In this document: positions 18,543 to 27,682 of the stretch, piece after piece
Position numbering within the stretch: the first letter of the stretch is position 1
Layout: each line of letters starts with the position of its first letter
DNA from: Nostoc sp. MS1
GTDB taxonomy: Bacteria > Cyanobacteriota > Cyanobacteriia > Cyanobacteriales > Nostocaceae
Direction of reading: 5' to 3'
Length of the DNA stretch: 64,000 nucleotides
NCBI RefSeq assembly: GCF_019976755.1
Contig: NZ_AP023441.1
Location: forward strand, 2,725,501-2,789,500
The notes under the pieces: model-generated
Seen by the model: only the letters and a program-made list of their open reading frames with translations
What the model was told of the DNA's origin: nothing
Database searches by the model: none
Made by a program: the position numbers and the translations under genes

Positions 18543-19285
18543 AAGTTATTGGTAATTTTATGAAAATTATGTTTAATAAATGAATCAGCTTGTAGTAGAG
18601 ATTCAGGAGTACCTATATCTAAAAAGGCAGTATCAGTAATTTCTACTTGCAAGTGAAAACTTTTGGTTAAGAATAAAGGAAATACTTCATTTTCAAAACT
18701 TAAAGGCAGACTTTGTGGAAATTCTTGTATTAAAGAGTTTCTTAATAGATAAACACCTGCACTTATTATTCCAGCACCTGGACGCTTTTCTGCAAAACTA
18801 TCTAATTTACCAAACTGATCACACACTAGGGAACCATATCGAGAAGCATCACTCACAGATAAACCAAGTATGACACCACTAGTTTTGATATCAGAAAGAT
18901 GATCACTAAGTAATGCCAAGTTGGCAAAAACTAGAGAATCACCATTGACAACTAACCAAGTTTTAGGCGACTCGCCACTCTGATGCACAGCATTTAAAAA
19001 ACCTCCGGCTGTTCCTAATGGCTCGGTTTCTCGGCAAAAAATAATTTGCATCCCGTCAATAGGATTTTTGAGAAAATACTCCTCTATCACTTCTGCAAGA
19101 TAACCTGTAGAAATGATAGCTGTAGTAATTCCCTGCTTTTTTAAATAACGTACAACCCACTCAACAAATGGCTTGCCTGCAACTACTGCCATAGGTTTAG
19201 GTACACCGTTTAGTAGGTGTTTAATCCGTGTGCCGTAGCCACCAGCTAGGATTACAGCTATGACTTCATTTGGGTCAAATGGCAT
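18539..19285 (-). CDS. hddC: Sugar nucleotidyltransferase, probable heptose 1-phosphate guanylyltransferase
   Basis: A 248-residue NTP_transferase that would couple GTP to D-glycero-D-manno-heptose 1-phosphate. The GxGTR signature appears as VILAGGYGTRIKHLL, followed by the PKPMAVVAGKPFVEW loop and VNGDSLVFANLALL with the metal-binding Asp. It overlaps the downstream methyltransferase start by 4 bp and lies 12 bp after the SDR gene. The length and motifs also fit other hexose-1-phosphate nucleotidyltransferases; assignment to HddC rests on co-occurrence with gmhA, gmhB and the GHMP kinase. Confidence 0.8.
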   Translation of the reverse strand: MPFDPNEVIAVILAGGYGTRIKHLLNGVPKPMAVVAGKPFVEWVVRYLKKQGITTAIISTGYLAEVIEEYFLKNPIDGMQIIFCRETEPLGTAGGFLNAVHQSGESPKTWLVVNGDSLVFANLALLSDHLSDIKTSGVILGLSVSDASRYGSLVCDQFGKLDSFAEKRPGAGIISAGVYLLRNSLIQEFPQSLPLSFENEVFPLFLTKSFHLQVEITDTAFLDIGTPESLLQADSFIKHNFHKITNNL

Positions 19286-19297
19286 CGACTTACTCTA

Positions 19298-20230
19298 CTA
19301 AACATTAGAATAAAGACTGTTACGGAGTATTGTATATCCTTTGATTAACTCTTTTATACCTCTGCTTAAAGACCAATCTGGCTCGAAGCCTGTATTCAAA
19401 ATCCTGGCATTAGAAACTATGTAATCGCGCTTATCTGGATCTTCACCGATAGGAGCTTCTAGATAAACAAAGTTAGGTAAGTGTTTCTTAATTTCGGCAC
19501 ATAACTCTAATTTAGATAAATTAGCTTCTTCTAAACCTACATTGTATGGTTTGCCCTTCATTTGTTCAAAGTTAGCAATGCCATGTAAAAACACATTAGC
19601 TACATCGCGGATATGAATATAATTTCTCTTAAAATGTCCCTCAAAAACAAGCACTGCTCGGTCATGTACAGCCCTGTAAACAAAGTCATTTACTAATAAA
19701 TCTACTCTCATCCGAGGCGACATGCCAAATACAGTCGCTAATCTAAAAGTGATACTATTTTCTCTATCCAGTACTACTTTTTCTGCTTCTACTTTCGTTA
19801 CTCCATATAGGGAAATAGGCCGTAGAGGTGTGTCTTCTGTGCAAAACTTTCCGGGTTCACCAATACCATAACCACTATTTGTCACTGGCATCAAAATTCT
19901 CTGTTCTTTGCTTGCCAGACGACACAGCATATCTACTGCATCAAAGTTGATAGTTTGAGTGCCAATTTTATCATTTTTGCACAGAGGCGCACCTACTAAT
20001 GCAGCCAGAGGGATAATAACATCAGCATCTTTGAGAACCAATTTAAGGGTATCTTCATCTCTGCAATCACCTCTGACAACCTGGAATCCTTCATATTGAC
20101 AGCAATCAGCTAAACTATTTTGGTGAAACATGAAGTTATCTAATACTGTCACCTCATAACCTTGAGCTAGTAAAGTTGGTGTCAAAACTGAACCAATATA
20201 ACCAGCTCCTCCAGTAATTAGTATTTTCAT
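19298..20230 (-). CDS. NAD(P)-dependent nucleotide-sugar epimerase/dehydratase (SDR)
   Basis: An extended SDR of 310 residues with MKILITGGAGYIGSVL at the N-terminus (GxxGxxG NAD-binding motif), a Ser-Tyr-Lys region (VTNSGYGIGEPG and LYGVTKVEAEKV near residues 120-155), and FEGHFKRNYIHIRDVANVF. The family covers UDP/GDP-sugar epimerases and reductases. In this cluster a GDP-heptose or GDP-hexose derivative is the likely substrate, but no motif distinguishes them. It is 68 bp after the preceding exporter ATPase would begin on the coding strand side and heads the sugar-modifying genes. Confidence 0.84.
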   Translation of the reverse strand: MKILITGGAGYIGSVLTPTLLAQGYEVTVLDNFMFHQNSLADCCQYEGFQVVRGDCRDEDTLKLVLKDADVIIPLAALVGAPLCKNDKIGTQTINFDAVDMLCRLASKEQRILMPVTNSGYGIGEPGKFCTEDTPLRPISLYGVTKVEAEKVVLDRENSITFRLATVFGMSPRMRVDLLVNDFVYRAVHDRAVLVFEGHFKRNYIHIRDVANVFLHGIANFEQMKGKPYNVGLEEANLSKLELCAEIKKHLPNFVYLEAPIGEDPDKRDYIVSNARILNTGFEPDWSLSRGIKELIKGYTILRNSLYSNV

Positions 20231-20312
20231 AAAACCCCCTGATTCACTCTGATTGAAAATTTTACAAGTTAAAGAGCTTTTTTAAGCAAAATATAGTTTT
20301 GTAAATAAAAAC

Positions 20313-21059
20313 TTATAAGTTAGTGTCTTTCACGGCTTGTAAATAATGATCTACAGTCTCTACTGCATTTCCCATAAACTTAATTTGTCCTTGATTTAAC
20401 CAGATAGCTCGTTCGCAGGAATTTCTAATAAATCCCAAATCATGGGATACAGCTATAACTGTTGCATTACCATCCCAAAAATTGTCAATTCTCTGTTTAC
20501 ACTTGTTTTTAAAACTTTCATCTCCAACCGATAGAACTTCATCCAGTATCAAAATATCCGGCTGCACATCAGTAGCAATAGCAAAACCTAACCTTGCCAC
20601 CATACCAGATGATAAACCTTTCACTGGTACGAAAGCGTAATCTTGTAATTCTGCAAATTCTAATATTGAAGTAGCTCTTTTTCGCATCTCTGCTTTGGAA
20701 AAGCCTAGCAGCACACCGTATAAAAAAATATTATCCATAACAGAAATTTCTGTATCAAAGCCTGCCCCCAACTCAATTAGAGGGGCGATTTGTCCTTTTA
20801 CTCTCACTGTACCGTTTGTAGGCTTGAGAATACCACAAATTATTTTTAGTAGAGTTGATTTGCCTGAACCATTTGCTCCAATAATTCCTATTTTTTCACC
20901 TGAATTAATAACTAAGTTAATTTGGTTTAACACTAATTTTTTTGCAGGCTGGCGATATTTGCCTTCTAAAATAGATAGCAATGTCTTCTTGAGGTCGTAA
21001 GAAAACTCTTCTTGCGTCCGCCGCCATAATGAAATTTGATCTAGACGAATGACTTCCAT
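20313..21059 (-). CDS. Polysaccharide ABC exporter, ATP-binding subunit (Wzt/KpsT-like)
   Basis: Drives export of a lipid-linked glycan across the inner membrane with the adjacent permease. The 248-residue product has Walker A IGANGSGKSTLLK near residue 60, the signature LSSGMVARLGFA, Walker B PDILILDEVLSVGD and the switch His in AVSHDLGF. It lacks the long C-terminal carbohydrate-binding domain of Wzt proteins that recognise terminally modified chains, so it is the short KpsT/TagH-like type. Its ATG directly follows the permease stop codon (TAA then ATG). Confidence 0.93.
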   Translation of the reverse strand: MEVIRLDQISLWRRTQEEFSYDLKKTLLSILEGKYRQPAKKLVLNQINLVINSGEKIGIIGANGSGKSTLLKIICGILKPTNGTVRVKGQIAPLIELGAGFDTEISVMDNIFLYGVLLGFSKAEMRKRATSILEFAELQDYAFVPVKGLSSGMVARLGFAIATDVQPDILILDEVLSVGDESFKNKCKQRIDNFWDGNATVIAVSHDLGFIRNSCERAIWLNQGQIKFMGNAVETVDHYLQAVKDTNL

Positions 21060-21866
21060 TTACAGCAAATCCATAAATTGATGTCGCCACATATGAAAAC
21101 AAACCCATCCTAATGACAAAATAATTACCCCACTGAGCAAAGCTCCCCAGATTAAGCTCAAATCTGGTGTATTTCCTGAGATTGTAATTTGGCGTAAGCT
21201 TTCAATAATCGGTGATAGTGGATTTAATAATAAGAATGGTTTTACTCGTGCTGGGACGATCGCAGCAGGATAAAACACCGGACTACTGATCCAAAGCACA
21301 AATACAACTAACTCATAAAAATAAGGCAAATCTCTAAAAAAAACATAAAGCGCACTGACTAAGAAACCTACTCCTGTAGAAACTAAAACTAAAGAGATAA
21401 ATGGAAATAGTAGAGCCAGAACATTGATTATACTCTTAGAATTAATCAGGGCAATTACTGCTAGTAAGGGGAACGCACCCACAGCAAACTGGAATACGTT
21501 AGCCGCAACCATCGAAACAGGAAAAACACTAACAGGCAAGCGAATTTTATTTAATAAAGCTCCATTTCCTACTACACTGCTTAAAGCTTGAGATGTAGAA
21601 GCAGAGAAAAAGTTGATAACTACTAGCCCGGTAAATGCTGCCAATATATAGTTCAGGATAGAATTACCGTAATAGGAAGCAAATGCTGTACCAAAAATTG
21701 CACCATACAGCGCTGTCATAATTAAGGGGTTCAATAGCGACCAATACACACCTAATAAGGAACCGCGATAGCGGACTTTAAGATTCCGCGTTACTAAAAC
21801 GTGCGACAGTTCCCAGTAGCGATGTACTTGCAGCCAGTCGGCATTTTTTTTAATTAAAAGGGTCAT
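21060..21866 (-). CDS. Polysaccharide ABC exporter, permease subunit (Wzm-like)
   Basis: A six-helix ABC-2 type permease that would form the channel for O-antigen or related polysaccharide. The N-terminus (WELSHVLVTRNLKVRYRGSLLG) is the characteristic cytoplasmic RxxxxR-Y-S-LG amphipathic segment before the first helix. Hydrophobic segments follow to the C-terminal half with SSPVFYPAAIVP and LNPLSPIIESLRQI. ATG 21866 (MTLLIKKNADW) is chosen because the longer reading starts with a TTG. It appears to be the first gene of the minus-strand cluster. Confidence 0.92.
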   Translation of the reverse strand: MTLLIKKNADWLQVHRYWELSHVLVTRNLKVRYRGSLLGVYWSLLNPLIMTALYGAIFGTAFASYYGNSILNYILAAFTGLVVINFFSASTSQALSSVVGNGALLNKIRLPVSVFPVSMVAANVFQFAVGAFPLLAVIALINSKSIINVLALLFPFISLVLVSTGVGFLVSALYVFFRDLPYFYELVVFVLWISSPVFYPAAIVPARVKPFLLLNPLSPIIESLRQITISGNTPDLSLIWGALLSGVIILSLGWVCFHMWRHQFMDLL

Positions 21867-22348
21867 CCTCAAGTACCACCACAAACCACAGCCAAGTTAT
21901 TCGCGCATTGTATACTATCCGAGTGTACTTTGCCGCACTAGCATAGTAGGAAAATTAAATTTTTCTACCCATTATTAGCAACCAAGATAATTTATCATTT
22001 TGCAGATAGAATAATAAAGCATATTTTACGTCTGCAAGACCAATTTATTGTTAAATAGGTTCCTCAAATCACTTGTGAGTGATTAAGTATTGTTGAAATA
22101 TCATTGAATGCCTAAAAATTAAATTAGTACCAAGATTGTAAATGAATATACATTAAATTATGTGTAGTACATGTATGGAAATTTTATTTGTGCTTAAGTG
22201 AGGTTAGTTGAGTTTATATGTGAGCGATCGCAAATCCTTAGCCAGTCTATGAGCCAATTGACATTCTCGCTGTCAATTCTTCCGTTAATCATGTATGGCA
22301 ACTGGTGGTTAACTATAGTTAGTTAAGGATGATTTTGAGGAACGGTGT
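21867..22348. other. Divergent intergenic region upstream of tatA and the exporter operon
   Basis: A 482-bp AT-rich gap. It should contain the promoter of the polysaccharide cluster (minus) and of tatA (plus). An 8-bp inverted repeat AATTGACA / TGTCAATT (22256-22263 and 22271-22278) and a near-palindrome around TTAACTATAGTTAG (about 22312) lie upstream of tatA and may be regulatory. No gene seen. Confidence 0.5.
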
Positions 22349-22525
22349 ATGTTGTTTGGACTAGGATGGCCGGAAGTAGCGATAATTGTCGTCGTGGCGG
22401 TAGTAATTTTCGGGCCGAAAAAAATTCCCGAACTGGGAAGCGCACTAGGTAAAACCCTCAGAGGTTTTAAGGAGGAATTGAAGAATCCTAGTGAGGATAC
22501 CACCTCGGAGGAAGAAGAAAAATAA
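22349..22525 (+). CDS. tatA: Sec-independent translocase protein, TatA/E family (58 aa)
   Basis: Forms the pore component of the twin-arginine translocase in thylakoid or plasma membrane. The 58-residue product begins MLFGLGWPEVAIIVVVAVVI: a single membrane helix, then the hallmark hinge FGPKKIPELGSALGKTLRGF and an acidic C-terminus (EDTTSEEEEK). The Phe-Gly at the hinge and the amphipathic helix are diagnostic. It is shorter than many TatA proteins but matches cyanobacterial TatA/E. It is convergent with cphA, 71 bp away, with a hairpin in between. Confidence 0.95.
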   Translation: MLFGLGWPEVAIIVVVAVVIFGPKKIPELGSALGKTLRGFKEELKNPSEDTTSEEEEK

Positions 22526-22558
22526 AGATTGGCAAATTGGATTTATCAGCAACGGTCA

Positions 22559-22592
22559 ATAGTGGAGATGGGAAAAACCGCATCTCTACTAT
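22559..22592. terminator. Hairpin between convergent tatA and cphA
   Basis: ATAGTGGAGATG and CATCTCTACTAT form a 12-bp stem with one G-T/mismatch position and a 10-nt loop (GGAAAAACCG). It lies just between the two convergent stop codons. There is no long T-run on either side, so strength as a terminator is uncertain. Confidence 0.55.
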
Positions 22593-22595
22593 CGA

Positions 22596-25301
22596 CTACA
22601 GCAGAGTATTAATTACAGAAGAAGATGCTACACCATTTTGGTTATCTATAACTGTTGTTGAGGAATTTTGTTGCTGTATCTCCTCTTTGACTAAACCGCG
22701 CAGTTTAATTAACTTAATAGCACGGCTAACACTTTCTGGTAAAATCACCACCAATCCGTTAGCGGGAGCCATATCCAAGCCTTTATTAATTGCTTGGGTT
22801 TCATCAAGAATTGACTCAAACCGCGCATCTGGTTTGACTTGGGTGATGCCTTTGGTAATCAACGCGGAAGCTGATCCCCTGGCTCTACCTCTGGTGTCGT
22901 CGTCTTCTTTGATGATAATATAATCAAATATTTCGGCTGCGAGTTTGCCCAAAGTGACAAAATCTTCGTCACGGCGATCGCCTGGCCCACCAATTACGCC
23001 TATACGTTGTCCATTCGTCCAGTTCCGCACAAATGCACCCACGGCTTCATAACTAGCTGGATTATGGGCGTAATCTACTAAGGCATGGTAGTTACCCAAA
23101 TTGAATAAGTTCATCCGTCCTGGGGTTTGGCTGACGGAAGCGCGGAAGGTTCTTAAACCTGCGCGAATTTGCTCAATGGTGACATTCTGCACGAAGGCTG
23201 CCAAACTTGCCGCTAGGGCGTTAGCAATCATGAATGGGGCGCGTCCACCCATTGTTAAGGGAATATTCTCTGCCCTTTCGATGCGGTGTGTCCAGTCGCC
23301 TTTGACGATGGACAGGTAGCCATTTTCATATACAGCCGCCACTCCGCCCTTTTGGATGTGCTTGCGCACCAATTCCGAATCGGGGTTCATGGTGAAGTAG
23401 GCGATATTGGCTTTGGTTTTTTCTGCCATTGCCGCAACACGGCGATCGTCAGCATTCAAAACTACGTAGCCATCAGGATATACTGCTTCTGCTACGACAC
23501 TCTTGAGGTTGGCTAACTGGTCGATAGTGTCAATGTCCCCGATACCTAAGTGGTCAGCCGCTACATTTAACACTACACCTACATTTGCGGCTTCAAAGCC
23601 TAAGCCTGAGCGCAGGATACCGCCACGGGCTGTTTCTAAGACTGCCACCTCTACTGTTGGGTCTTGTAAAATCAGGTGGGCGCTTTGCGGCCCGGTGTTA
23701 TCCCCTGCTTCTACCAAGTATTCACCGATGTATGTCCCATCTGTAGTTGTATAACCGACAACTTTACCCGTTTGCTTGTAAATATGAGCTAACAGGCGGG
23801 TAGTTGTGGTTTTACCATTCGTCCCGGTAACGCTGAGAATGGGGATACGGCCCGACTGTTCATTGGGGAACAGCATATCCATGACTGCGCCGGCGACGTT
23901 GCGGGGAATGCCTTGACTGGGGGCTACGTGCATTCTAAAGCCAGGGGCGGCGTTTACTTCCACAATTACGCCATCTGTCTCGCGTAGGGGGCGACTAATA
24001 TCGGTAGTCACGATATCCAGTCCGGCGATATCTAAACCGATGATTTTGACTACCCTTTGGGCTATCCAAAGGTTTTCCGGGTGAATTTCGTCTGTCCTGT
24101 CTACAGCTGTACCACCTGTACTCAAATTCGCGGTTGCCTTTAAATAACAAATCGTGCCTTTGGGTGGCACGCTGTTGAGGGTGTAACCTTGTCTTTCGAG
24201 TAGTTGGTAGCTAGTACGGTCTAGTTCTATTTTGGTGAGGACTTTATCATGCCCGTCGCCACGATTGGGGTCAAGGTTGGTTTCCTCGATGAGTTCGGCG
24301 ATGGTGGATCTACCATTACCAACGACATGAGCGGGTACACGTTCGGCAACGGCCACTACTTTACCATCTACCACTAGTACCCTGTGGTCGCGCCCAACGT
24401 AATATCGCTCAACAATAATTGACCGGGAAACCTGTCTGGCAGCTTCGTAAGCAGCTTCGGCTTCTTCCCAAGTTCTAATATCGATAGTAATACCCCGTCC
24501 GTGATTGCCATCTAGCGGCTTAATCACGATGGGATAACCACCGACGTATTCTATGGCTTCTTCTAAGTCATCTAAGAAATTAATCACCGTACCTTTCGGT
24601 ACTGGCACACCAGATGCCGCTAGAATGCGCTTGGTTGCTTCTTTGTCACAAGCTAGTTCTACACCTAAAATGCCCGTCTTATCGGACATGGTGGCCTGCA
24701 TCCGCTTGTGATTCACGCCATAGCCTAGTTGAATCAAAAAGCGTGCGCCTAGCTGCATCCAAGGGATACCGCGTTTTTCTGCTTCTTTAACTATTGCTTC
24801 GGTTGAAGGGCCAAGGGAAGCATCACGCCATAAATCTTTCAGGTCTTGTATATCTTGCTCTAGTTCTGCCTTGGGGTAGCGACCGCGATCTACGATGCTT
24901 TGGCACAACCTGACAGCTGCTCGTCCAGCATAGCGCCCCGCTTCCTCGTTTAAATATTCGATGACTACCTGATAAACTCCGGGTGTGGCAGTTTCGCGGG
25001 TACGACCAAAGCCGACGTGCATCCCCGCTAATTCTTGGAGTTCTAAGGCTACATGTTCCACGATATGACCCATCATGGTGCCTTCTCGCACTCTCATCAA
25101 AAAACCACCATGACAGCCAGGTGAGCAATAATGACCCTCCAGACTCGGCAGCGCCTCTACCAATCCTTCATAAAATCCGGGGATTTCATTTGATGGCACC
25201 TCGGCAAGGGTTTCTAAATCGAGGCGCATGACGATTAGTTTGTGGCGTCGAATGCTCCAGTAGTTTGGGCCGCGTAAGGTCTGGATCTTGAGGATTCTCA
25301 T
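22596..25301 (-). CDS. cphA: Cyanophycin synthetase
   Basis: Polymerises Asp and Arg into multi-L-arginyl-poly-L-aspartate, the cyanobacterial nitrogen reserve, using ATP at two sites. The 901-residue protein has the N-terminal domain (MRILKIQTLRGPNYWSIRR), an ATP-grasp domain in the middle (residues ~220-480, with YPIVIKPLDGNHGRG and VIVEVNAAPGFRMH), and a Mur-ligase-like C-terminal half with the P-loop SVTGTNGKTTTTRLL near residue 490 and DYAHNPASYEAV. ATG 25301 is chosen over a start 10 codons upstream because the family begins MRILK. It is downstream of cphB on the same strand with a 174-bp gap, the classical cphBA order. Confidence 0.97.
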   Translation of the reverse strand: MRILKIQTLRGPNYWSIRRHKLIVMRLDLETLAEVPSNEIPGFYEGLVEALPSLEGHYCSPGCHGGFLMRVREGTMMGHIVEHVALELQELAGMHVGFGRTRETATPGVYQVVIEYLNEEAGRYAGRAAVRLCQSIVDRGRYPKAELEQDIQDLKDLWRDASLGPSTEAIVKEAEKRGIPWMQLGARFLIQLGYGVNHKRMQATMSDKTGILGVELACDKEATKRILAASGVPVPKGTVINFLDDLEEAIEYVGGYPIVIKPLDGNHGRGITIDIRTWEEAEAAYEAARQVSRSIIVERYYVGRDHRVLVVDGKVVAVAERVPAHVVGNGRSTIAELIEETNLDPNRGDGHDKVLTKIELDRTSYQLLERQGYTLNSVPPKGTICYLKATANLSTGGTAVDRTDEIHPENLWIAQRVVKIIGLDIAGLDIVTTDISRPLRETDGVIVEVNAAPGFRMHVAPSQGIPRNVAGAVMDMLFPNEQSGRIPILSVTGTNGKTTTTRLLAHIYKQTGKVVGYTTTDGTYIGEYLVEAGDNTGPQSAHLILQDPTVEVAVLETARGGILRSGLGFEAANVGVVLNVAADHLGIGDIDTIDQLANLKSVVAEAVYPDGYVVLNADDRRVAAMAEKTKANIAYFTMNPDSELVRKHIQKGGVAAVYENGYLSIVKGDWTHRIERAENIPLTMGGRAPFMIANALAASLAAFVQNVTIEQIRAGLRTFRASVSQTPGRMNLFNLGNYHALVDYAHNPASYEAVGAFVRNWTNGQRIGVIGGPGDRRDEDFVTLGKLAAEIFDYIIIKEDDDTRGRARGSASALITKGITQVKPDARFESILDETQAINKGLDMAPANGLVVILPESVSRAIKLIKLRGLVKEEIQQQNSSTTVIDNQNGVASSSVINTLL

Positions 25302-25475
25302 GGGAATAGGTAGATGGAGATTCGGAACCAAAATTCTAGTTTCTAACTGTAATTGACCAGTAAACTGTTCACAATAAACAGTTTTTTCTATTATTTACAT
25401 CCTATTTCTCTGGTTTTTCTACAGCAGGAAGTTAATAGATGATCAATTCAGTCTAACCTCGGATACTCTATTCCG

Positions 25476-26339
25476 TCAGCTGGAGATGCGGTGTACGGCA
25501 GGCAATACAGTCCTTTGGTACAGGTGGAAGCGATCGCCATAGCTGAGGATATGCAGGCGTAAGTTATGCACGGTTAAAGGTTCGGTCGCGCCAACGTGAG
25601 GTTCGTTGGTGTGGGTGAGTTCGGTAGGATCGACAATGGTGACACTGCCTTTACCTAACACTTGGAGCCAGCCATCGCGCTCAAATACAGCACAAGTATC
25701 TTCATCAATGCCGATACCTAAGCGATCAGGGTGAGCGGCGATCGCACTAATCAGACGACCCATGCGATTGCGATTGTGGAAGTGTTGGTCAACTATCACT
25801 TCAGGGATTAGCCCTAAGCCTGTTGCCATATCCACTAGGGAACGATTGGGCGTTTCGCCACTACCGCCACCAGCAATCATATGATGCCCCATCACCGCCG
25901 CACCAGCACTTGTGCCTGCCAGAGTTAGTTGTCCACCTCTGACTCGCTGCCGGATAATATCCATCACAGGTGTATCAGATAATACACCACACAGGCGCAG
26001 TTGGTCGCCTCCTGTGAGAAATACACCACTACAGGCTTCTAGGGATGCTCTCACTTGGGGGGATTCGCACTGCTCCCGTTCACGGATGTCTAAAATCTCG
26101 ACCTTTTCAGCACCCATTTCTTCAAAAATGCGAATGTAACGACCACCGATGATCGCAGGTTCGCGGGAGGCAGATGGAATAATTGTAATATAGGCTTTGT
26201 TTGCACCAGACCTGCCAAAAAAAGTTCTGAGGATTTCGCGTCCGTGAACTTTGTCTTCTGCGCCTCCGATTACCAGAACGGCGGTTTTAGTTGCTTGGGG
26301 TGTCCTCATTTCCAGCGATTTAGCTTGTAGTTGCGGCAT
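25476..26339 (-). CDS. cphB: Cyanophycinase
   Basis: A serine exopeptidase of family S51 that releases beta-Asp-Arg dipeptides from cyanophycin. The 287-residue product contains the nucleophile motif TLAGTSAGAAVMGHHMI, an upstream ATKTAVLVIGGAEDKVHG, and VFLTGGDQLRL. The chosen ATG at 26339 (MPQLQAKSLEMRTPQ) has a strong ribosome-binding site, AGGAG, 7 bases upstream; the longer open frame to 26486 lacks family similarity. It forms an operon-like pair with cphA so that synthesis and degradation can be co-regulated. Confidence 0.96.
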   Translation of the reverse strand: MPQLQAKSLEMRTPQATKTAVLVIGGAEDKVHGREILRTFFGRSGANKAYITIIPSASREPAIIGGRYIRIFEEMGAEKVEILDIREREQCESPQVRASLEACSGVFLTGGDQLRLCGVLSDTPVMDIIRQRVRGGQLTLAGTSAGAAVMGHHMIAGGGSGETPNRSLVDMATGLGLIPEVIVDQHFHNRNRMGRLISAIAAHPDRLGIGIDEDTCAVFERDGWLQVLGKGSVTIVDPTELTHTNEPHVGATEPLTVHNLRLHILSYGDRFHLYQRTVLPAVHRISS

Positions 26340-26902
26340 TATGTTTCTCCTGTCAACAACTTCAGAAGCCATCGCCTTGTACAGGTTTCCCGGTTTGTGG
26401 CGAATGGCGTGTGAATTTAACAAGGTTTTGCAGCCTGATGATGTTCGCACTCTGCTTTTTTCTGAAGACACTGCCACAAATGCCATAAAGCCTCATGATT
26501 TGTAAGTGCCGTGTCCTCAAAGCCAGCGCCTTGTTGTTCACCTGTCCACTTGTTCCAGACTGGCGATGAGTAGTGCTTGGGGTTCAGGTTCCCCTCTGGC
26601 GCTAGGAATTAGTTTTCCCATCTGGGCTAAGAGTGAGCAGGTCATTACACATATTTTCTGAGGCTGGCTCGACGCATCCTGTAAGTTGTTAACCTGGTTA
26701 GATTATTTATTCAAATGGTAGTTGTGACAATATTTAAACATAAATTAAGTAATTAGAAAAACTTTTGCTCCCAAGGAAAAGCAATAACTCTAGTCCTTTT
26801 AGATACTATTGTGAAAGCCTATGTGTAGTTTTACCCTGTGGAAGCATCTTGTGTTTGATAGCCATTCAAATTTAAGATTAGTGTTCTCGAATACGAATTA
26901 CT
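26340..26902. other. Divergent intergenic region between cphB and trmD
   Basis: 563 bp without a convincing gene. The part next to cphB (26340-26640) is GC-richer than the rest and has an open plus-strand frame that is only a shadow. The part next to trmD is AT-rich. I looked for an NtcA box (GTA-N8-TAC) expected for nitrogen control of cphBA and did not find a full match. Confidence 0.5.
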
Positions 26903-27622
26903 GTGCGCTTTGATATAGTTACACTTTTTCCTGACTGTTTTACCTCTGTTCTCAGTTCCGGTTTACTGGGTAAAGCTCTTGCTAAACAAATTGCCCAAGT
27001 AAATTTAGTAAATCCTAGAGATTTCACCACAGATAAACATCGCAAGGTAGATGATGAGCCTTACGGTGGTGGTGTGGGGATGCTGATGAAGCCAGAGCCG
27101 ATTTTTAGTGCTGTAGAGTCTTTGCCGATTCTAGAGCGCCGAGAAGTGATTTTGATGAGTCCCCAAGGGGAAACAATTAATCAGCCCCTCTTGCGAGAAT
27201 TGGCTAGTAATTATGACCAATTAGTAGTAATTTGTGGGCATTACGAAGGAGTAGACGAGCGGGTACTGCATTTAGTCACCCGTGAGGTGTCTTTAGGCGA
27301 TTTCATCCTCACAGGTGGAGAAATCCCCGCAATGGCACTAATTAACGGTGTAGTGCGGCTGCTTCCGGGAACTGTCGCCAAAACTGAATCCCTCACCGCC
27401 GAAAGTTTCGAGGAAGGTTTATTGGACTATCCCCAATACACCCGTCCCGCCGACTTTCGCGGCTGGAAAGTCCCTGATGTCTTGTTATCTGGAAACCACG
27501 CTGCGATCGCCAAATGGCGTTATGAGCAGCAAATCAAGAGAACAAGCGATCGCCGCCCTGATTTGCTAGAAAAATGGCAACGACAGAAGAAAGAAGGGGA
27601 GCAGGGGGAGCAGGGGGAGTAG
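26903..27622 (+). CDS. trmD: tRNA (guanine-N1-)-methyltransferase
   Basis: Methylates G37 at N1 in tRNAs with G36-G37, preventing frameshifts; a SPOUT-fold trefoil-knot enzyme. The 239-residue product starts at GTG (RFDIVTLFPDCFTS) and contains GGGVGMLMKPEPIFSAVE, the knot motifs VVICGHYEGVDERV and GDFILTGGEIPAMALINGVV, and the C-terminal YTRPADFRGWKVPDVLLSG. The last ~11 residues (KKEGEQGEQGE) are encoded by a GGGGGAGCA low-complexity repeat and are not part of the fold. No partner gene such as rimM or rplS is adjacent. Confidence 0.96.
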   Translation: MRFDIVTLFPDCFTSVLSSGLLGKALAKQIAQVNLVNPRDFTTDKHRKVDDEPYGGGVGMLMKPEPIFSAVESLPILERREVILMSPQGETINQPLLRELASNYDQLVVICGHYEGVDERVLHLVTREVSLGDFILTGGEIPAMALINGVVRLLPGTVAKTESLTAESFEEGLLDYPQYTRPADFRGWKVPDVLLSGNHAAIAKWRYEQQIKRTSDRRPDLLEKWQRQKKEGEQGEQGE

Positions 27623-27650
27623 GGGAAGTAGAGGAACAGAGGAGAATAAC

Positions 27651-27682
27651 TGTGGACTATGGACTAATGACTAATGACTATG
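27651..27682. repeat. Heptanucleotide repeats overlapping the ispF start
   Basis: Copies of GGACTAT and GACTAAT (TGGACTATGGACTAATGACTAATGAC) between trmD and ispF. The tract runs into the ispF initiation region, so repeat expansion creates a second possible ATG there. Confidence 0.85.

Noticed and set aside
25380..25405. Inverted repeat AAACTGTT / AACAGTTT between cphB and cphA
   Set aside because: The T-run is on the plus strand, opposite to the operon, so it is not a terminator for cphB; the stem is only 8 bp.
26251..26505. Plus-strand 84-codon frame over the cphB start
   Set aside because: It lies mostly inside cphB on the other strand, with no ribosome-binding site or family similarity.
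26340..26902. NtcA-binding site expected upstream of cphB
   Set aside because: No full GTA-N8-TAC was found by eye; control by NtcA cannot be claimed from this sequence.
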